From contig NZ_UPHQ01000064.1 in NCBI RefSeq assembly GCF_900566055.1, positions 1 through 58,924 on the forward strand: a stretch of DNA of 58,924 bases, in the 5' to 3' direction. The DNA is from Mycobacterium innocens. GTDB lineage: Bacteria; Actinomycetota; Actinomycetes; Mycobacteriales; Mycobacteriaceae. The notes under the pieces were generated by a model, which was not told the origin of the DNA, made no database searches, and saw nothing but the letters and a program-made list of their open reading frames with translations. A program made the translations under genes and the position numbers. Within the stretch, counting starts at the first letter, position 1; each line of letters begins with the position of its first letter. Shown piece by piece: positions 45,834 to 54,232 of this stretch.

Positions 45834-46421
45834 ATGGCGCGCACCCAGCAGCAACGCCGCGAGGAAACCGTCGGACGGCTTCTCGACGCCAGTATCGCCA
45901 CCATCATCGAAGTGGGCTATGCCCGGGCATCCGCGGCCATGATCACCAAGCGCGCCGGGGTGTCGGTAGGCGCACTGTTCCGCCACTTCGACACGATGGG
46001 CGACTTCATGGCGGCGACGGCTTCGGAGGTGTTGCGCCGTCAGCTCGAGACGTTCACCAAGCGCGTTGCCGAGATACCGGCCGACCGGCCGGCGCTGGAA
46101 TCGGCGCTGGCACTACTGAGGGACATCACCAGCGGTCCGACTAACGCCGTGCTGTACGAACTGCTGATCGCCGCGCGCACCGACGACAAGCTCAGAGACA
46201 CATTGCAGCAGGAACTCGGCCAGTATTCAGCGAAGATCTACGATGTGGCCCGGTCGCTGCCGGGTGCCGAGAGCTTCCCGGAGGAGACGTTTCCGGTCAT
46301 CGTGGCAGTGCTGACGAACGTGTTCGACGGAGCCGCCGTGGTGCAGGGGATACTGCCACAGCCGGAGATCGAGGAGCGGCGGATCCCGGTGCTCACCGCC
46401 TTGCTGACCGGCGGCTTGTGA
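45834..46421 (+). CDS. TetR family transcriptional regulator
   Basis: 195 residues, the same as Rv2912c. The N-terminal helix-turn-helix (ASAAMITKRAGVSVGALFRHF, residues about 25-46) is typical of TetR; the C-terminal ligand domain is helical and not specific. It begins 1 nt after the D-aminoacylase stop. It probably controls its own operon through the palindrome at 43999-44008 (inference). Confidence 0.92.
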   Translation: MARTQQQRREETVGRLLDASIATIIEVGYARASAAMITKRAGVSVGALFRHFDTMGDFMAATASEVLRRQLETFTKRVAEIPADRPALESALALLRDITSGPTNAVLYELLIAARTDDKLRDTLQQELGQYSAKIYDVARSLPGAESFPEETFPVIVAVLTNVFDGAAVVQGILPQPEIEERRIPVLTALLTGGL

Positions 46422-46486
46422 CCGCGAGAAGACGCAGAATCGCCCATTTTCGCTGAAATATGGGCGATTCTGCGTCTTCTCGCGGT
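46421..46486. terminator. 27-bp perfect palindrome, bidirectional terminator between TetR gene and dacB2
   Basis: Positions 46421-46447 pair perfectly with 46460-46486 around a 12-nt loop. The stem begins at the last base of the TetR stop codon and ends 10 nt before the dacB2 stop, so it serves both convergent genes. The motif GCGAGAAGACGCAGAATCGC recurs in diverged form at 50719-50741. Confidence 0.85.
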
Positions 46487-46496
46487 GCCGGCGGTA

Positions 46497-47381
46497 CTAG
46501 AGGGAATCGATGCTGGCTTGCGGGCTGAGGGCAAATCCCCAGTCGAACAGGCTGGCGGCCTGATCCCAATAGGTGGGGCCGCCCTCTTTGACCATCCCGT
46601 ACATCATGGCGATCACCAGCCGGCGGCCGTTTCGGGCAGCGGCGCCGACGAATGTCTTGCGCGCGGCGTTGGTGAACCCGGTCTTGCCGCCGATCGCACC
46701 CGGATAGCGCTGTAGCAGCTCATCCTGGTTGACGATCGGTTGGTCACCGTTATCGCCGGGGAACATCGCCGAGGGTTCGGCAGTGATATGAGCAAACACC
46801 GGGTTGGCCATTGCGGCCCGGAAGATGACCGCGAGGTCGTGCGCCGTCGAGGCGCCGGAACCGCCGGGTCCGTCCAAGCCGGACGGGGTAGCCGCATGGG
46901 TGCTTCCTGCACCCAGGGCAGCGGCTTTGGCGTTCATCTTGGCCACGGCGACGTCCTGGCCGCCCAGCATGTGCGCCAGTGTGTTGGCGGCGTCATTACC
47001 AGAAACCAGCAGCAGCGCGTCGAGCAGCTCCCGCGCGGTATAGGTGCGGCCCGGCTTGATGCCGACACAATTGCATTCGACCTGGGTGTCGGCAATGTCG
47101 GCGACGACGGTCGAATTCAGGTCGAGTTCGTCCAGCGCAACCAATGCCAGCAGCACCTTGATCGTGCTCGCGGGCGGATGGGCGACATTCTGCTCGCGTT
47201 CGGCCAGTACCTGGCCGCTGTCGAGATCGGCCACGATCCAGGTCTGGGCCGGACCGTCAGGGATCGGTACCGAGCCGGCAGGCTGGACATCGCTATCTGC
47301 CCTCGAGACCGGGGAGGTGGCGGCCGCGTTGACGCTGGCGACCGCGAGCAACGCTGCGGCCGCAGCCATGAGCTTCCGCAT
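46497..47381 (-). CDS. dacB2: D-alanyl-D-alanine carboxypeptidase DacB2
   Basis: 294 residues (M. tuberculosis 291). Penicillin-binding protein that trims peptidoglycan pentapeptides. Exported: a signal peptide of about 28 residues (MRKLMAAAAALLAVASVNAAA). Active-site motifs: STIK (Ser72, Lys75), SGND and KTGFTNAA. TAAACT on the minus strand (46-strand coordinates 47390-47395) lies 8 nt before the ATG, so the message may be leaderless. It converges on the TetR gene. Confidence 0.95.
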   Translation of the reverse strand: MRKLMAAAAALLAVASVNAAATSPVSRADSDVQPAGSVPIPDGPAQTWIVADLDSGQVLAEREQNVAHPPASTIKVLLALVALDELDLNSTVVADIADTQVECNCVGIKPGRTYTARELLDALLLVSGNDAANTLAHMLGGQDVAVAKMNAKAAALGAGSTHAATPSGLDGPGGSGASTAHDLAVIFRAAMANPVFAHITAEPSAMFPGDNGDQPIVNQDELLQRYPGAIGGKTGFTNAARKTFVGAAARNGRRLVIAMMYGMVKEGGPTYWDQAASLFDWGFALSPQASIDSL

Positions 47382-47389
47382 GGGCGCAG

Positions 47390-47395
47390 AGTTTA
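47390..47395 (-). promoter_or_regulatory. dacB2 -10 element (near-leaderless)
   Basis: TAAACT on the minus strand, 8 nt before ATG 47381. A TTGGGC lies 19 nt further upstream as a possible -35. Confidence 0.4.
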
Positions 47396-47453
47396 TCGTC
47401 CAGTGTTACGTGACGCCCAATTCGGCGGGCGCCCGGCGCGTCAGCGGGAATGC

Positions 47454-47790
47454 CTACGGCCACGGCATGTCACGCCAGGAGTAGAAGGCTCCGGTGCCAA
47501 TGTCATGGATACCGTAGGAGTCCCAGTAGTAGTCGTGGCAGACATTCCCGTCCCGGGGCACGGGTCTGCCCGCTGGATTGGGGTCACCCGGGCGCCATTG
47601 CTGGCATGACTGGAGGCTCGGGCAGCCCCCGGGGAGCGGCCTGGGCTGAAGGTGCTGCCAGCGCCACACCGCTCAGCAGCAACAGGGTCGTTGCCAGTCC
47701 CGCGATCGCTGATTTCATAGTGGCTGGATTATTCTCCTCGGCAACACTTCGTGTCCTGGGAAAAGACGGAATCCGCGACGTGCGGTTCAT
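47454..47790 (-). pseudogene. Small exported protein gene with a +1 frameshift
   Basis: From ATG 47790 (AAGGAG ribosome site, 6-nt spacing) or the internal ATG 47718, the first frame encodes a clear signal peptide (MKSAIAGLATTLLLLSGVAL then AAPSAQA) and APRGLPEPPVMPAMAPG, then TGA. Shifting +1 at GGG-TGA continues as DPNPAGRPVPRDGNVCHDYY and on to FYSWRDMPWP before a stop at 47454. Joined, this is a compact secreted protein of about 85-110 residues ending in aromatic-rich sequence. It is a fresh pseudogene, a sequencing error, or a programmed frameshift. No domain recognised. Confidence 0.6.
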
Positions 47791-47919
47791 CCTGACTCCT
47801 TCGTTGCTGCGGTCGGTTCTTTCGCAAATGGACATCGGCCGCAGCGATACCGATCTCAACTTCCGGGACTCCATGCCGCGGTGGGATCGCTACCGACTGA
47901 AAACTCCGTCAGGTCGGCG

Positions 47920-48354
47920 GTGTTGAATCAAACCGTGTTGACCCTGGCCGAAATTTCTGACCGGTTGGAGATCCAGCAACTGTTGGTGGACTATTCCACA
48001 GCGATCGACTTGCGCCGATTCGACGATCTCGACAAAGTGTTCAGCCCTGACGCGTACATCGACTACCGCGCGCTGGGCGGTATCGACGGCCACTATCCCG
48101 CAGTGAAGAAGTGGCTGGCTGAGGTGCTGCCGAACTTTCCCGTGTACGCGCACATGCTCGGCAACTTCTCGGTGCGCATCCACGGCGATACCGCGTCGTC
48201 GCGGGTGATCTGCTTCAACCCGATGGTGCTGCCGGGCGACCAGCAGCAGGTGCTGTTCTGCGGACTGTGGTACGACGACGAATTCGTGCGCACCCCCGAG
48301 GGCTGGCGAATGACACGTCGCGTCGAATCGAAGGTGTTCCAGAAAGTGCTGTGA
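47920..48354 (+). CDS. SnoaL-like (NTF2-fold) domain protein
   Basis: 144 residues from GTG 47920 (AGGT upstream); GTG 47881 and GTG 47935 are alternatives. Homologue of Rv2910c. The conserved core [29 protein letters not shown] and [20 protein letters not shown] is typical of the SnoaL-like_4 family, a fold used by small dehydratases, isomerases and binding proteins. Substrate unknown. It diverges from the frameshifted exported protein gene. Confidence 0.82.
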   Translation: MLNQTVLTLAEISDRLEIQQLLVDYSTAIDLRRFDDLDKVFSPDAYIDYRALGGIDGHYPAVKKWLAEVLPNFPVYAHMLGNFSVRIHGDTASSRVICFNPMVLPGDQQQVLFCGLWYDDEFVRTPEGWRMTRRVESKVFQKVL

Positions 48355-48356
48355 CC

Positions 48357-48467
48357 GTCGCAACCCGCTGCGACTGGCTAGACACACCGAGCCGGGCTTG
48401 CGATCGCCACGGGACCGATGGTGGCAACCCGCTGCGCCCGGCTAGACACGCTTGCGAGTCGCCACGG
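48357..48467 (+). repeat. Imperfect direct duplication of about 55 nt before the rpsP promoter
   Basis: The block GTCGCAACCCGCTGCGACTG followed by GCTAGACAC (48357-48385) recurs with three changes at 48421-48449, and CTTGCGATCGCCACGG (48397-48412) recurs as CTTGCGAGTCGCCACGG (48451-48467). The first copy also contains a perfect hairpin GTCGCA-ACCCGC-TGCGAC that starts 3 nt after the upstream stop codon. Confidence 0.8.
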
Positions 48468-48488
48468 ATTTCCCCGGGGTCAGCGCCT

Positions 48489-48499
48489 TCTGGCACAAT
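48489..48499 (+). promoter_or_regulatory. rpsP operon promoter element TCTGGCACAAT
   Basis: The same 11 bases occur before rplS (51928-51938), followed in both cases by TGTCCG 9-11 nt downstream. CACAAT probably acts as the -10 of ribosomal protein promoters. The transcript would have a leader of about 130 nt. Confidence 0.55.
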
Positions 48500-48635
48500 A
48501 GGCGGCTGTCCGGCGCGCGACCCACCTCTGTCGAAGTGCTCGCACGGCGGTGAGACACGCGAGGCAAAACCGGACCCCGGCATCCCGCCCTGGTCGCTGA
48601 ATTGCAGCGTGACACACAGGAGAAGTCGCTTAATC

Positions 48636-49142
48636 ATGGCTGTGAAGATCAAGCTCACCCGGCTTGGCAAGATCCGCAATCCGCAGTACCGCATCGCCGT
48701 CGCCGATGCGCGCACCCGCCGCGACGGCCGCTCGATCGAGGTCATCGGCAGGTACCACCCCAAAGAAGAGCCGAGCCTGATCGAGATCAACTCCGAGCGC
48801 GCCCAGTACTGGCTGTCGGTGGGTGCTCAGCCCACCGAACCCGTCCTCAAGCTGCTCAAGATCACCGGCGACTGGCAGAAGTTCAGGGGACTTCCGGGTG
48901 CGGAGGGCCGGTTGAAGGTTGCCCCGCCCAAGCCCAGCAAGCTCGAATTGTTCAACGCCGCGCTGGCCGCCGCAGAGGGCGGTCCCACCACCGAGGCCGC
49001 CAAACCGAAGAAGAAGTCGCCGGCCAAGAAGGCCGCCAAGGGTGCCCAAGAAGCCGGCGCCACCCCTGAAGCCGGTTCCGCGGCCGAGAAGACAGAAGCG
49101 CCCGCCGAGGGTGCCGAACAATCCGAGCCGACCGAAAGTTGA
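48636..49142 (+). CDS. rpsP: 30S ribosomal protein S16
   Basis: 168 residues (M. tuberculosis 162). The conserved part [20 protein letters not shown] to about residue 90 is the S16 fold. A mycobacterial extension of about 75 residues rich in Ala, Lys, Glu and Pro follows ([14 protein letters not shown]), probably disordered. ATG 48636 has AGGAG upstream. It starts the rpsP-khpA-rimM-trmD operon. Confidence 0.97.
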   Translation: MAVKIKLTRLGKIRNPQYRIAVADARTRRDGRSIEVIGRYHPKEEPSLIEINSERAQYWLSVGAQPTEPVLKLLKITGDWQKFRGLPGAEGRLKVAPPKPSKLELFNAALAAAEGGPTTEAAKPKKKSPAKKAAKGAQEAGATPEAGSAAEKTEAPAEGAEQSEPTES

Positions 49143-49150
49143 CCGGCGCC

Positions 49151-49393
49151 ATGAGCACGGTGGTAGTCGACGCTGTCGAACACCTGGTCCGCGGGATCGT
49201 GGACAACCCCGACGATGTGCGGGTGGATATGGTGACCAGCCGTCGTGGACGAACGGTGGAGGTTCACGTGCATCCCGACGACCTGGGCAAGGTGATCGGC
49301 CGCGGGGGGCGTACCGCGACCGCGTTGCGCACGCTGGTTGCCGGTATCGGCGGCCGGGGCATTCGCGTCGACGTGGTGGACACCGACCAGTAG
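49151..49393 (+). CDS. khpA: KH domain RNA-binding protein KhpA
   Basis: 80 residues, the length of Rv2908c. A single KH domain with the GXXG loop GRGG in DLGKVIGRGGRTATALRTL. KhpA proteins bind RNA, often with KhpB, and affect cell division and small RNA regulation in other bacteria. ATG 49151 lies 8 nt after rpsP; an in-frame TTG at 49139 is unlikely. Confidence 0.95.
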   Translation: MSTVVVDAVEHLVRGIVDNPDDVRVDMVTSRRGRTVEVHVHPDDLGKVIGRGGRTATALRTLVAGIGGRGIRVDVVDTDQ

Positions 49394-49418
49394 CTGAGCC
49401 CATGCTCATGGAGCACCC

Positions 49419-49952
49419 ATGGAGCTGGTAGTCGGGCGTGTGGTGAAGGCGCACGGTATCAGCGGCGAACTCGTCGTCGAAATCCGCACCGACGATCCGG
49501 ACACCCGGTTCGCCCCCGGAACGCTGTTGCGCGCCAAGAGTTCCCGCGACCCGGGCCAGAAGCGCAGCTATGTGATCGACAGCGTGCGCGACCATGGCGC
49601 GCGGCTCCTCGTGCGTTTGGTCGGCGTCACCGATCGTGATGCGGCCGACGCGTTGCGCGGCAGTGTGTTCGTCATCGACTCTGCCGACCTGCCGCCGATC
49701 GAGGAGGCCGACACCTACTACGACCACCAGCTGGAGGGTCTGCGAGTCCGCACGGCGACGGGCCAGGACGTCGGCGTCGTCACCGAGGTGCTGCACACCG
49801 CTGCCGGCGAGCTGTTGGCGGTGCGGCGTACGGCTGGCAGCCAAAAGGGCGAGGTGTTGGTGCCGTTCGTCCGCGCCATCGTCACTTCCGTGTCGCTAGA
49901 GGACGGTGTTCTGCAGATTGATCCGCCAGACGGTTTGCTGGATCTGAGCTAG
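49419..49952 (+). CDS. rimM: 16S rRNA processing protein RimM
   Basis: 177 residues (M. tuberculosis 176). Helps mature the 30S head by binding S19. The N-terminal domain has [18 protein letters not shown], the linker [11 protein letters not shown], and a C-terminal PRC-barrel domain ends in DPPDGLLDL. It sits between khpA and trmD as in most bacteria. Confidence 0.97.
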   Translation: MELVVGRVVKAHGISGELVVEIRTDDPDTRFAPGTLLRAKSSRDPGQKRSYVIDSVRDHGARLLVRLVGVTDRDAADALRGSVFVIDSADLPPIEEADTYYDHQLEGLRVRTATGQDVGVVTEVLHTAAGELLAVRRTAGSQKGEVLVPFVRAIVTSVSLEDGVLQIDPPDGLLDLS

Positions 49953-49967
49953 CGGAGGCGTATCGAC

Positions 49968-50660
49968 ATGAAAATCGACATAGTCACGATCTTCCCTGGC
50001 TACCTGGACCCGCTGCGGCAGTCGTTGCCGGGCAAGGCAATTGCGTCAGGGCTGGTCGACTTGCAGGTGCACGACCTACGGCGGTGGACCCACGACGTGC
50101 ACCGCTCGGTGGACGATACGCCGTACGGCGGCGGCCCGGGAATGGTGATGAAGGCGCCGGTATGGGGTGCGGCGCTCGACGAAATATGTTCTGCTGAAAC
50201 GCTTTTGGTAGTTCCCACGCCCGCTGGTGCGCTGTTCGACCAGGCTACCGCGCAACGTTGGAGCACTGAGCAGCACCTGGTGTTCGCCTGCGGCCGTTAC
50301 GAGGGCATCGACCAGCGAGTCGTCGAGGATGCCGCCCGGCGGATGCGCGTGGCAGAGGTCTCGATCGGCGACTACGTACTACCCGGTGGCGAGTCGGCGG
50401 CCGTGGTCATGATCGAAACCGTGCTGCGGCTGCTGGCCGGAGTCCTGGGCAATCCCGATTCCGTCCAGCTTGATTCGCACTCGCCAGGTCTGGACGGGCT
50501 GCTGGAGGGCCCCAGCTACACCAGGCCACCGAGTTGGCGGGGTCTGGACGTGCCTGAGGTCCTGCTCTCCGGTGACCACGCCCGCATTGCCGCCTGGCGT
50601 CGGCAGGTCGCGCTACAGCGCACTCGCGAGCGGCGACCGGAATTGGCCCCACCAGATTGA
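49968..50660 (+). CDS. trmD: tRNA (guanine-N1)-methyltransferase TrmD
   Basis: 230 residues, the M. tuberculosis length. Methylates G37 of tRNA to prevent frameshifting. The SPOUT knot is visible in RYEGIDQRV and [14 protein letters not shown], and the C-terminal region ends in [23 protein letters not shown] 49968 has GGAGG 9 nt upstream. It ends the rpsP operon and converges on lppW. Confidence 0.97.
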   Translation: MKIDIVTIFPGYLDPLRQSLPGKAIASGLVDLQVHDLRRWTHDVHRSVDDTPYGGGPGMVMKAPVWGAALDEICSAETLLVVPTPAGALFDQATAQRWSTEQHLVFACGRYEGIDQRVVEDAARRMRVAEVSIGDYVLPGGESAAVVMIETVLRLLAGVLGNPDSVQLDSHSPGLDGLLEGPSYTRPPSWRGLDVPEVLLSGDHARIAAWRRQVALQRTRERRPELAPPD

Positions 50661-50681
50661 GACCCCACCGAGCTGAGGCTG

Positions 50682-50741
50682 CCGAGCAGCCGCAGACTCG
50701 CACACGGGAAGCCGGACCTGTGCGATTGTGTGTCTGCTCGC
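50682..50741. terminator. Imperfect palindrome between trmD and lppW, related to the 46421 element
   Basis: Positions 50682-50704 and 50719-50741 form an inverted repeat with 18 of 23 pairs around a 14-nt spacer. The right arm on the minus strand reads GCGAGCAGACACACAATCGC, matching the 46421 arm at 17 of 20 positions. Both copies lie between convergent genes, so a bidirectional terminator is likely. The rest of 50661-50786 shows nothing more. Confidence 0.6.
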
Positions 50742-50786
50742 ACCCCAGCGTGCGCCGCCCCAGCGAGCGCCGGAGCGTGGAGCGGA

Positions 50787-51734
50787 TCAGATACGGCCGT
50801 TGGGGAAGATCGTCTTGACGGCTTGGGTGATGGTTTCGCGCGCGGTGGCCTCGTCGGAAGCTTGTAACGACTCGATCACCATGATGTAGCGGCGGTCAGA
50901 GCCCACGACACCGGTCGACAGGTGCATCCAGTTTGCCCCGATACAGCACATCCAGCCTTGTTTGACCGCGACCGGCTCCGCGTACAACCCATCGGGAATG
51001 CCGAACCGCTGGGGGTAGCCGTCGACTCCGGTCGGGGTGGACCGGGCCAGGTCGTTCACGATGAACCCGGCGCGGTCCAGCGGCAGTCCACCCGTGCCGT
51101 CGAGCAGCATTTCGTAGTAGCGGATCAGGTCGGGTGAGGTACTGATCGTGTTCCACCAGCGCCCGTCGCTGGGCGGCGTGGTCGACGTCAGTCCATATCG
51201 GGCGGCCACTTGGGTGATGGTGGCGTCGCCGCCGAGCTGAATCCAGAACCTCTCGGCGGCGCCGTCGTCGGATGACCGCAGCATGAGGTCCAGGGCCTGG
51301 TGATCGTCCGCGGTGAGGGTGAGTTTGCCCTGCGATTCCTGCAGGAGCAGCTGGTCGGCGATGAACAGCTTGGAGACCGAGGCGGTCGCGATGATCGAGG
51401 TGTTGCCATTGGAGACCAGTTGCCGGGTCGCGCGATCGAGAAGGGCGACCGACAAGGTGGCGCCCTTAGCAGCGGCATCGTCGGTCGCCTGCTGGATGCG
51501 TTCCTGCACTCCGCTCAACCCGGCGCCGGACAGCAGCGCATCCGGTGCGCCGGGCGGGGCGATCGCCCGCAACAACAACTCGACGAGCTGCTGTTGCGGC
51601 TGGGCGGGGTAACGGGACGCGCTGTGATCGGGCGTGCTGTATGCCTTCGCCTGTACCTTTGCCTCGCAAGCCGCAACCACGACCAATGCCACCGCCGCCG
51701 CGGCGGTGAGCATCGTAAGCGGCCGTGCTCGCAT
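50787..51734 (-). CDS. lppW: Lipoprotein LppW (beta-lactamase/transpeptidase-like fold)
   Basis: 315 residues (M. tuberculosis 314). A lipoprotein signal peptide with the lipobox VAAC at residues 21-24 in LVVVAACEA. The core resembles serine beta-lactamases: ATASVSKLF supplies an SxxK, and SSDDGAAERF lies near the SDN position. A glutamate-lacking, Pro-rich loop makes true lactamase activity doubtful. AGAGGAGAAGG immediately before the ATG is an unusually strong ribosome site. Outer face of the cytoplasmic membrane. Confidence 0.9.
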   Translation of the reverse strand: MRARPLTMLTAAAAVALVVVAACEAKVQAKAYSTPDHSASRYPAQPQQQLVELLLRAIAPPGAPDALLSGAGLSGVQERIQQATDDAAAKGATLSVALLDRATRQLVSNGNTSIIATASVSKLFIADQLLLQESQGKLTLTADDHQALDLMLRSSDDGAAERFWIQLGGDATITQVAARYGLTSTTPPSDGRWWNTISTSPDLIRYYEMLLDGTGGLPLDRAGFIVNDLARSTPTGVDGYPQRFGIPDGLYAEPVAVKQGWMCCIGANWMHLSTGVVGSDRRYIMVIESLQASDEATARETITQAVKTIFPNGRI

Positions 51735-51927
51735 CCTTCTCCTCTTGCATCTTCCGGCATCGCGAAGACGTGCAGGTGGGCGGCCGCATTGCCATGTGCC
51801 CGGGCATCACGCAAAAGTGCGGGTCCGACTCATGCGGTTTGACCCCGTTCATATGTACCATTCGCCGGTGCTTGCGGGCGGGCGTGAACCGCGCTGATTT
51901 CCTGTGATTTTCATGGCACGCACGGCG

Positions 51928-51938
51928 TCTGGCACAAT
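51928..51938 (+). promoter_or_regulatory. rplS promoter element TCTGGCACAAT
   Basis: Identical to the rpsP element at 48489-48499. It places the transcript start near 51945 and gives a leader of about 130 nt. Between it and lppW (51735-51927) I see no gene. Confidence 0.55.
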
Positions 51939-52015
51939 TGACCAGTTGTCCGCGCAGGCCGGGTGTCCTCGCCTGTTGCGGCATACAGCCATAAGCCCGT
52001 ATCCATCGGCTTGCT

Positions 52016-52044
52016 AACCGCCTCACGCCTGCGTGTCGGCGGTT
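52016..52044 (+). promoter_or_regulatory. Hairpin in the rplS leader
   Basis: AACCGCC pairs with GGCGGTT and, inside, CACG pairs with CGTG around CCTG, with small bulges. It lies 34 nt before the rplS ATG and 17 nt before the GGAGGAAG ribosome site. It could be a ribosomal protein autoregulation structure; this is inference. Confidence 0.5.
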
Positions 52045-52077
52045 CACCAGGCCGCGAACCGGAGGAAGTGTCTTTCC

Positions 52078-52419
52078 ATGAACAGGCTGGACTTCGTCGA
52101 CAAGGCGTCGCTGCGCGACGACATCCCGGCCTTCAGCCCGGGTGACACCATCAACGTGCACGTCAAGGTCATCGAGGGCGCCAAGGAGCGTATCCAGGTG
52201 TTCAAGGGCGTGGTGATCCGCCGGCAGGGCGGAGGTATCCGCGAGACATTCACGGTGCGTAAGGAAAGCTACGGTGTCGGCGTCGAACGGACTTTCCCGG
52301 TGCATTCGCCGAACATCGACCACATCGAGGTGGTGACGCGCGGCGACGTTCGCCGCGCCAAGCTGTACTACCTGCGGGAGCTTCGCGGCAAGAAGGCCAA
52401 GATCAAGGAGAAGCGCTGA
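52078..52419 (+). CDS. rplS: 50S ribosomal protein L19
   Basis: 113 residues from ATG 52078, with GGAGGAAG 9 nt upstream. The L19 signature is clear: [34 protein letters not shown] and [15 protein letters not shown]. An upstream in-frame extension of 15 codons has no ribosome site and lacks similarity. Followed by lepB after 79 nt. Confidence 0.97.
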   Translation: MNRLDFVDKASLRDDIPAFSPGDTINVHVKVIEGAKERIQVFKGVVIRRQGGGIRETFTVRKESYGVGVERTFPVHSPNIDHIEVVTRGDVRRAKLYYLRELRGKKAKIKEKR

Positions 52420-52486
52420 CCGGCGCTGGCGTGGTGACCGGGGCGGCCCCGACACGCCAGTCGCAAAGGACATGGCGTGTGCTGGC

Positions 52487-52492
52487 TACGCT
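52487..52492 (+). promoter_or_regulatory. lepB -10 element (leaderless geometry)
   Basis: TACGCT is followed by 6 nt and GTG 52499, which supports that start over the in-frame ATG at 52472. Confidence 0.5.
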
Positions 52493-52498
52493 GATCCC

Positions 52499-53362
52499 GT
52501 GACCGAAACCACGGACTCCCCGTCTGAGCGCGAGCCCGGCGCTGGTCAGCCGGAATCGAAGGCGTCTGGTCCCGAATCTGACACCACCGGCGAGACACCC
52601 CGGCCAGCCGGCGCGGCCGAGTCCGCAGAAGCCGACAACGGCGCATCCAAGCCGGCCAAGAAGTCGACACTGCGGGAACTTGCCACTCTGACGGTGATCG
52701 CGGTGGTGCTCTACTACGTCATGTTGACGTTCGTGGCGCGTCCTTATTTGATTCCTTCGGAATCGATGGAGCCCACCCTGCACGGGTGTTCGACCTGCGT
52801 CGGTGACCGCATTCTGGTGGATAAGCTCACCTACCGCTTCAGCTCGCCCAAACCCGGCGACGTCATCGTCTTCAGGGGACCGCCCTCGTGGAACGTGGGT
52901 TACAAGTCGATTCGCTCGAGCAATACGCTGGTGCGCTGGGCGCAGAACGCGCTGTCGTTCATCGGTTTCGTGCCTCCTGACGAAAACGACCTGGTGAAAC
53001 GTGTCATCGCGGTCGGTGGACAAACGGTTCAGTGCCGCTCTGACACCGGCTTGACGGTCAACGGCAAACCCCTCAAGGAGCCGTACCTGGATCCGTCCAC
53101 CATGATGGCCGACCCGTCGGTCTATCCCTGCCTGGGCAGCGAGTTCGGCCCGGTGACCGTTCCGCCCGGGCGACTGTGGGTGATGGGCGACAACCGGACC
53201 CATTCGGCGGACTCACGCGCTCACTGTCCGATGATGTGCACCGGGGATCCCATGGCGGGCACCGTGCCGATATCCAACGTGATCGGTAAGGCCCGCTTCA
53301 TCGTGTGGCCGCCGTCGCGATGGGGTGTGGTGCGGTCGGTGAACGCGCAACAAGGGCAGTAG
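52499..53362 (+). CDS. lepB: Type I signal peptidase LepB
   Basis: 287 residues (M. tuberculosis 294). Cleaves signal peptides of exported proteins. A disordered acidic N-terminus of about 55 residues precedes one membrane helix ([20 protein letters not shown]). The catalytic serine is in PSESMEPTL and the lysine in [11 protein letters not shown]. The conserved [11 protein letters not shown] comes later. The start is GTG 52499 (see the -10 element); ATG 52472 would overlap that promoter. Confidence 0.96.
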   Translation: MTETTDSPSEREPGAGQPESKASGPESDTTGETPRPAGAAESAEADNGASKPAKKSTLRELATLTVIAVVLYYVMLTFVARPYLIPSESMEPTLHGCSTCVGDRILVDKLTYRFSSPKPGDVIVFRGPPSWNVGYKSIRSSNTLVRWAQNALSFIGFVPPDENDLVKRVIAVGGQTVQCRSDTGLTVNGKPLKEPYLDPSTMMADPSVYPCLGSEFGPVTVPPGRLWVMGDNRTHSADSRAHCPMMCTGDPMAGTVPISNVIGKARFIVWPPSRWGVVRSVNAQQGQ

Positions 53363-53375
53363 CCGTGGCTGGAAT

Positions 53376-54095
53376 ATGAATAAGACCTGGCCACCACGGA
53401 CAGTGATCCGCAAAGCTGGGGGTTTGCGCACCCTGGAATCTGCACTGCACCGCAGCGGGCTGGGTCCGGTCGCGGGGGTGGACGAGGTGGGGCGCGGCGC
53501 CTGCGCCGGCCCGTTGGTGGTGGCGGCGTGCGTGCTGGGCCCGAATCGCTTGGAAAGCCTTGCCGCCCTGGATGATTCGAAGAAGCTTACCGAGAAGGCG
53601 CGGGAGAAGCTGTTTCCGTTGATCTGCCGCTATGCCCTGACCTACCACGTGGTGTTCATCCCGTCGGTCGAGGTCGACCGGCGCGGTGTGCACGTGGCCA
53701 ACATCGAAGGCATGCGGCGCGCGGTGGCCGGGCTGGCGGTGCGGCCCGGCTACGTGCTGAGCGACGGCTTCCGGGTGCCCGGGTTGCCTATGCCGTCGCT
53801 GCCGGTGATCGGGGGCGACGCGGCGGCCGCGTGCATTGCCGCGGCCAGCGTGCTGGCGAAGGTCAGCAGAGACCGATTGATGGTCACGATGGATGCGCAG
53901 TATCCGGGGTACGGTTTCGCCGAGCATAAGGGCTATAGCACGCCCGCGCACACCCTCGCGCTGGCCCGGCTGGGTCCTTGCCCGGAGCATCGTTACTCCT
54001 TTATCAACGTCCGCCGGGTTGCGGACGGATCGGACGTCCGGGTGGTGGCCGAGTGCGATCCGGACCCTCCGGAAGAGCGCGGCGAAGTCCGGTGA
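53376..54095 (+). CDS. rnhB: Ribonuclease HII
   Basis: 239 residues (M. tuberculosis 264; the C-terminal tail is shorter here). Cuts RNA-DNA hybrids at ribonucleotides in DNA. The first motif [20 protein letters not shown] carries the DEVGR catalytic acids, and DDSKKL and [11 protein letters not shown] follow. ATG 53376 lies 13 nt after the lepB stop. Confidence 0.95.
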   Translation: MNKTWPPRTVIRKAGGLRTLESALHRSGLGPVAGVDEVGRGACAGPLVVAACVLGPNRLESLAALDDSKKLTEKAREKLFPLICRYALTYHVVFIPSVEVDRRGVHVANIEGMRRAVAGLAVRPGYVLSDGFRVPGLPMPSLPVIGGDAAAACIAAASVLAKVSRDRLMVTMDAQYPGYGFAEHKGYSTPAHTLALARLGPCPEHRYSFINVRRVADGSDVRVVAECDPDPPEERGEVR

Positions 54096-54210
54096 GGAAA
54101 GATGGTGCGCGAGTTCCCGCCCGGCGACGTTTCGCGCCGTGTAGCACTTAGGGCTCGGCGGGACCCTGGGCCGGGAAGTCAGGCATATTGGCTGGGAGAA
54201 GGACGTCTGA

Positions 54211-54232
54211 GCAGATGAGTGGCAGATGAGTG
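54211..54232 (+). repeat. Perfect 11-bp tandem duplication spanning a start codon, creating a 4-codon minicistron
   Basis: GCAGATGAGTG occurs twice in a row. The first copy gives ATG 54215 and the tiny ORF Met-Ser-Gly-Arg-stop, whose TGA overlaps the real start (ATGA at 54226-54229). The ribosome site GGGAGAAGGA (54194-54203) is 11 nt from the first ATG but 22 nt from the second, so ribosomes may reach the main gene by reinitiation. Confidence 0.8.

Noticed and set aside
51466..52473. 335-codon minus-strand frame across lppW and rplS
   Set aside because: Overlaps two genes and their promoters, no domain; a shadow of lppW codon bias.
52472..52498. ATG 52472 as lepB start
   Set aside because: It would translate through a TACGCT element; GTG 52499 gives the known N-terminus.
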